This document shows positions 5,357-7,308 of a stretch of 7,308 nt of DNA, piece after piece. A program made the position numbers and the translations under genes. Positions within the stretch are counted from its first letter, which is position 1. The number at the start of each line of letters is the position of its first letter. A model generated the notes under the pieces. The model ran no database searches, was not told the origin of the DNA, and saw only the letters and a list, made by a program, of their open reading frames with translations. The DNA is from an uncultured Bacteroidales bacterium (GTDB lineage: Bacteria; Bacteroidota; Bacteroidia; Bacteroidales; Paludibacteraceae): the NCBI GenBank assembly GCA_903873355.1, contig CAIQOG010000533.1, forward strand, positions 1 through 7,308, in the 5' to 3' direction.

Positions 5357-7156
5357 TTAAATTCCGTCTTTTCCCTCATAATAATTGATAAACGCCTTGT
5401 TCACCAATCGGTTACCACCCGGTGTTGGATAATTTCCGGTAAAATACCAATCGCCTTTGTGATTCGGGCAGGCCACATGCAAACCTTCAATGGTTTGATA
5501 AACAAGCTGAACGGGACAATCAACATTAGCCGGTGTAAGCATTTCAGCAATTTTGGCTGAAATTTCCTCGGGAGCAAATGGTTTATAAATCTCCTTTACA
5601 TAATTCACAACCTGTTCTTTCGGCAAATTTTCCTGTTCCTTTGATTTCCGGTACACTTCGTCAATAATATGCTGACGACCTGATTCTTTCAATAATTCAA
5701 TGGCTGCTCTGAACGCACAAAACTCACTCATACTGGCCATATCAATTCCGTAATAATCGGGATAACGTACCTGCGGCGAAGAAGAAACGATTACAATTTT
5801 CTTTGGTTCGAGTCGGTACAGAATCTTGAGAATACTCTGTTTCAGTGTAGTTCCACGAACAATAGAGTCGTCAATTGCCACCAGATTATCAACTTTCCCC
5901 CTGCGAATAGAACCATACGTAATATCATACACGTGTGTTGCCAGGTCATTACGTTCGTGGTTGGTCGAAATAAAAGTTCGCAGTTTAATATCTTTTATAA
6001 GTACTTTTTCAGCACGAATTGGCTTATTGGTAGCGGTTTTAATACCATCTTTCATTCCAAAAAATGCAACTTCGGCTGTATTGGGAATAAACGAGAAAAC
6101 CGTATTTTCCATGTCGTTGTCAATGGCCTTCAGAATTGGCTCTGCAAGCATTTCACCAAGTTTCTTGCGTTCCTGATAGATTTCGGCATCACTACCGCGA
6201 GAGAAATATATCCGCTCGAAGGAACATTTGGCCAATTCAGAAGCAGCGGTACGAATCGTTTCAAAACTTATCGTACCATTCTTCTTGATTATCATAGCTT
6301 CGCCCAAATTCAGTTCTTTCACATCCTCCTCTTTCACATTCATAGCCGTTTGAATTACAGGACGTTCGGAAGCGGTAACTATAATTTCGTCATTTGCATA
6401 ATAAAAAGCCGGACGAATACCTTTCGGATCGCGGAAGACAAACGAATCACCATGACCAAGCATTCCGCAAATGGTATAACCACCATCCCAAAGTTTCTCT
6501 GATTTACGTATAAATGAAGCTATGTCAAGGTTTTCCTCAATTTTTTGAGTTATAGATATATCGTTAGTGTATCGTTTTTTTATTTCATCGTATTCTTTCT
6601 GAACTTCTCTGTCCAATTGAAAACCAAGTGATTCGAGCATCAGGAAAGTATCCCCTTTGTCGCGTGGATGTTGTCCTTTCAGTGTCAGATTTTCAAACAA
6701 TTCGTCTACATTAGTCAGGTTGAAATTCCCTGCAAGCACCATGGTACGGTTTTTCCAGTTATGACGGCGCAAAAACGGGTGTACATACGACAAACCACTT
6801 CGACCGGTGGTACTGTAGCGCAAATGTCCCAGATATAATTCACCTGCAAATGGTAATTCTGTTTTCGATTTTTCTGCACTAAGGTAAACCTCTTCAGAGA
6901 TTGAAGACAGTTTTTTATTAATGGTTGCAAAAATATCCTGAATAGCATTTTTCCCTTCCACGCGTTCGCGCCAGATATATTCTTCGCCCGCTGGCATATC
7001 CAGTTTTAGTGTTGCCAGTCCGGCACCTTCCTGCCCACGGTTATGCTGTTTTTCCATTAGCAGGTACATTTTCTGTAAACCATACTGCCAGGTGCCATAT
7101 TTCTCCTGATAAAATTCAAGAGGCTTCAAAAGCCTGACCATTGCAATTCCACACAT
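5357..7156 (-). CDS. purF: PurF-like amidophosphoribosyltransferase, long Bacteroidetes form
   Basis: This 599-residue protein combines an N-terminal class II (Ntn) glutamine amidotransferase domain with a C-terminal phosphoribosyltransferase domain, as in PurF, which makes phosphoribosylamine from PRPP and glutamine in the first step of purine synthesis. Cys2 follows Met1 directly (MCGI), so there is no propeptide and it can be the nucleophile. Other glutaminase motifs are QHNRGQEGAGL (37-47), HLRYSTTG (111-118) and FRDPKGIRP (241-249). The PRPP loop is VAIDDSIVRGTT (426-437), with LRTFI (392-396) and YYGIDMASMSE (468-478). It is longer than usual PurF (about 470-505 residues) through insertions near 80-105 and 177-215. 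Odd points: AGNFNLTN (142-149) replaces the usual AHNGNLTN, Asp467 stands where Fe-S-type PurF has Cys, and WYFTGNYPT replaces the C-terminal cysteine motif, so no Fe-S cluster is expected. I think many Bacteroidetes carry this form besides a standard purF, so its exact substrate is less certain. Confidence 0.85.
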   Translation of the reverse strand: MCGIAMVRLLKPLEFYQEKYGTWQYGLQKMYLLMEKQHNRGQEGAGLATLKLDMPAGEEYIWRERVEGKNAIQDIFATINKKLSSISEEVYLSAEKSKTELPFAGELYLGHLRYSTTGRSGLSYVHPFLRRHNWKNRTMVLAGNFNLTNVDELFENLTLKGQHPRDKGDTFLMLESLGFQLDREVQKEYDEIKKRYTNDISITQKIEENLDIASFIRKSEKLWDGGYTICGMLGHGDSFVFRDPKGIRPAFYYANDEIIVTASERPVIQTAMNVKEEDVKELNLGEAMIIKKNGTISFETIRTAASELAKCSFERIYFSRGSDAEIYQERKKLGEMLAEPILKAIDNDMENTVFSFIPNTAEVAFFGMKDGIKTATNKPIRAEKVLIKDIKLRTFISTNHERNDLATHVYDITYGSIRRGKVDNLVAIDDSIVRGTTLKQSILKILYRLEPKKIVIVSSSPQVRYPDYYGIDMASMSEFCAFRAAIELLKESGRQHIIDEVYRKSKEQENLPKEQVVNYVKEIYKPFAPEEISAKIAEMLTPANVDCPVQLVYQTIEGLHVACPNHKGDWYFTGNYPTPGGNRLVNKAFINYYEGKDGI

Positions 7157-7170
7157 TGTATTTAAAAATT

Positions 7171-7250
7171 GGTTATTGGTTAATTAGTGAATCGGTTATT
7201 GGTTTTGTTTTGAACACTTCCTTTTGTTTTTGAAGAAAACCAATATAACC
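7171..7250. repeat. GGTTATTGGTT direct and inverted repeats upstream of purF-like gene
   Basis: GGTTATTGGTT occurs at 7171-7181 and again at 7194-7204, a period of 23 bp. The second copy, extended to GGTTATTGGTTTT (7194-7206), is mirrored by AAAACCAATATAACC (7236-7250) with a two-base insertion, making a hairpin with a 29-base loop. The repeats overlap the end of the partial minus-strand gene and its 16-bp gap to the purF-like gene. GGTTATTGG-type tandem repeats are familiar in Bacteroidetes intergenic DNA. Confidence 0.6.
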
Positions 7251-7308
7251 ATTGATTAATCGTAAACATATTTCATGTTGATTTCGAAATTCATTCAATT
7301 GAAAATCA
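7173..7308 (-). CDS. Partial CDS: C-terminal end of a probable four-helix-bundle protein
   Basis: The minus strand is open from the window edge (first full codon at 7307-7305) for 44 codons to a TAA at 7175-7173; the start lies beyond the right edge. The reading includes NEFRNQHEICLRLINGYIGF, an amphipathic helix that resembles the last helix of the four-helix-bundle (S23/TIGR02436) proteins common in Bacteroidetes, which often end in patterns like EIxxMINGFIxYLK. The final residues PITDSLINQ are encoded by GGTTATTGGTT-type repeat sequence and may be a recent extension of the gene. It ends 16 bp before the purF-like start on the same strand, so purF-like transcription may begin within or upstream of this gene. 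Family assignment is tentative because only the tail is visible; chance openness is possible for 44 codons. Confidence 0.5.
   Translation of the reverse strand, partial: DFQLNEFRNQHEICLRLINGYIGFLQKQKEVFKTKPITDSLINQ

Noticed and set aside
5933..6502. 189-codon + strand open frame opposite the purF-like gene
   Set aside because: It lies opposite the conserved glutaminase and PRPP-binding regions, and its translation lacks any known motif.

Overview
The window looks like a chromosomal segment of a Bacteroidetes bacterium, probably Bacteroidales. Support for this: -7 promoter boxes of the TAnnTTTG type, A/T-rich leaders in place of clear Shine-Dalgarno sites, a TonB-dependent receptor paired with a surface lipoprotein, a long PurF-like protein of a form I associate with this phylum, and several families of short intergenic repeats. 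I recognise three complete protein genes with good confidence, plus one complete gene of less certain fold-level assignment and one partial gene cut by the right edge.

Left part (1-836): a Crp/Fnr-family regulator on the + strand, resembling HcpR/DNR-type regulators. It is preceded by a good promoter and an 8-bp-arm palindrome. The same palindrome is centred about 42 bp upstream of the start expected from a divergent minus-strand -7 box. This suggests the regulator represses itself and activates an unseen gene to the left.

Centre (837-4917): after a gene-free stretch with a MITE-like imperfect inverted repeat comes a promoter, a textbook cobalamin riboswitch with a heptamer tandem repeat in a peripheral hairpin, a BtuB-like TonB-dependent receptor, a GC-rich inverted repeat, and a beta-propeller surface lipoprotein resembling BtuG. 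Together these form a B12-controlled corrinoid capture and uptake locus: the lipoprotein would bind corrinoid at the cell surface and hand it to the outer-membrane channel, and the riboswitch would shut expression off when cobalamin is plentiful. Inner-membrane transport genes (btuFCD) are not in the window.

Right part (4918-7308): a cluster of four related hairpins, a bidirectional terminator, and a minus-strand PurF-like amidophosphoribosyltransferase (599 aa) with a divergent glutaminase oxyanion motif and without the usual Fe-S cysteines. Just upstream of it (16 bp) is the C-terminal end of a probable four-helix-bundle protein, cut by the window edge.

I do not see an undescribed multi-gene system. 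The points most worth following are the regulator's divergent operator, the repeat-bearing riboswitch with its visible kissing-loop complement, the hairpin cluster, and the unusual PurF-like enzyme.
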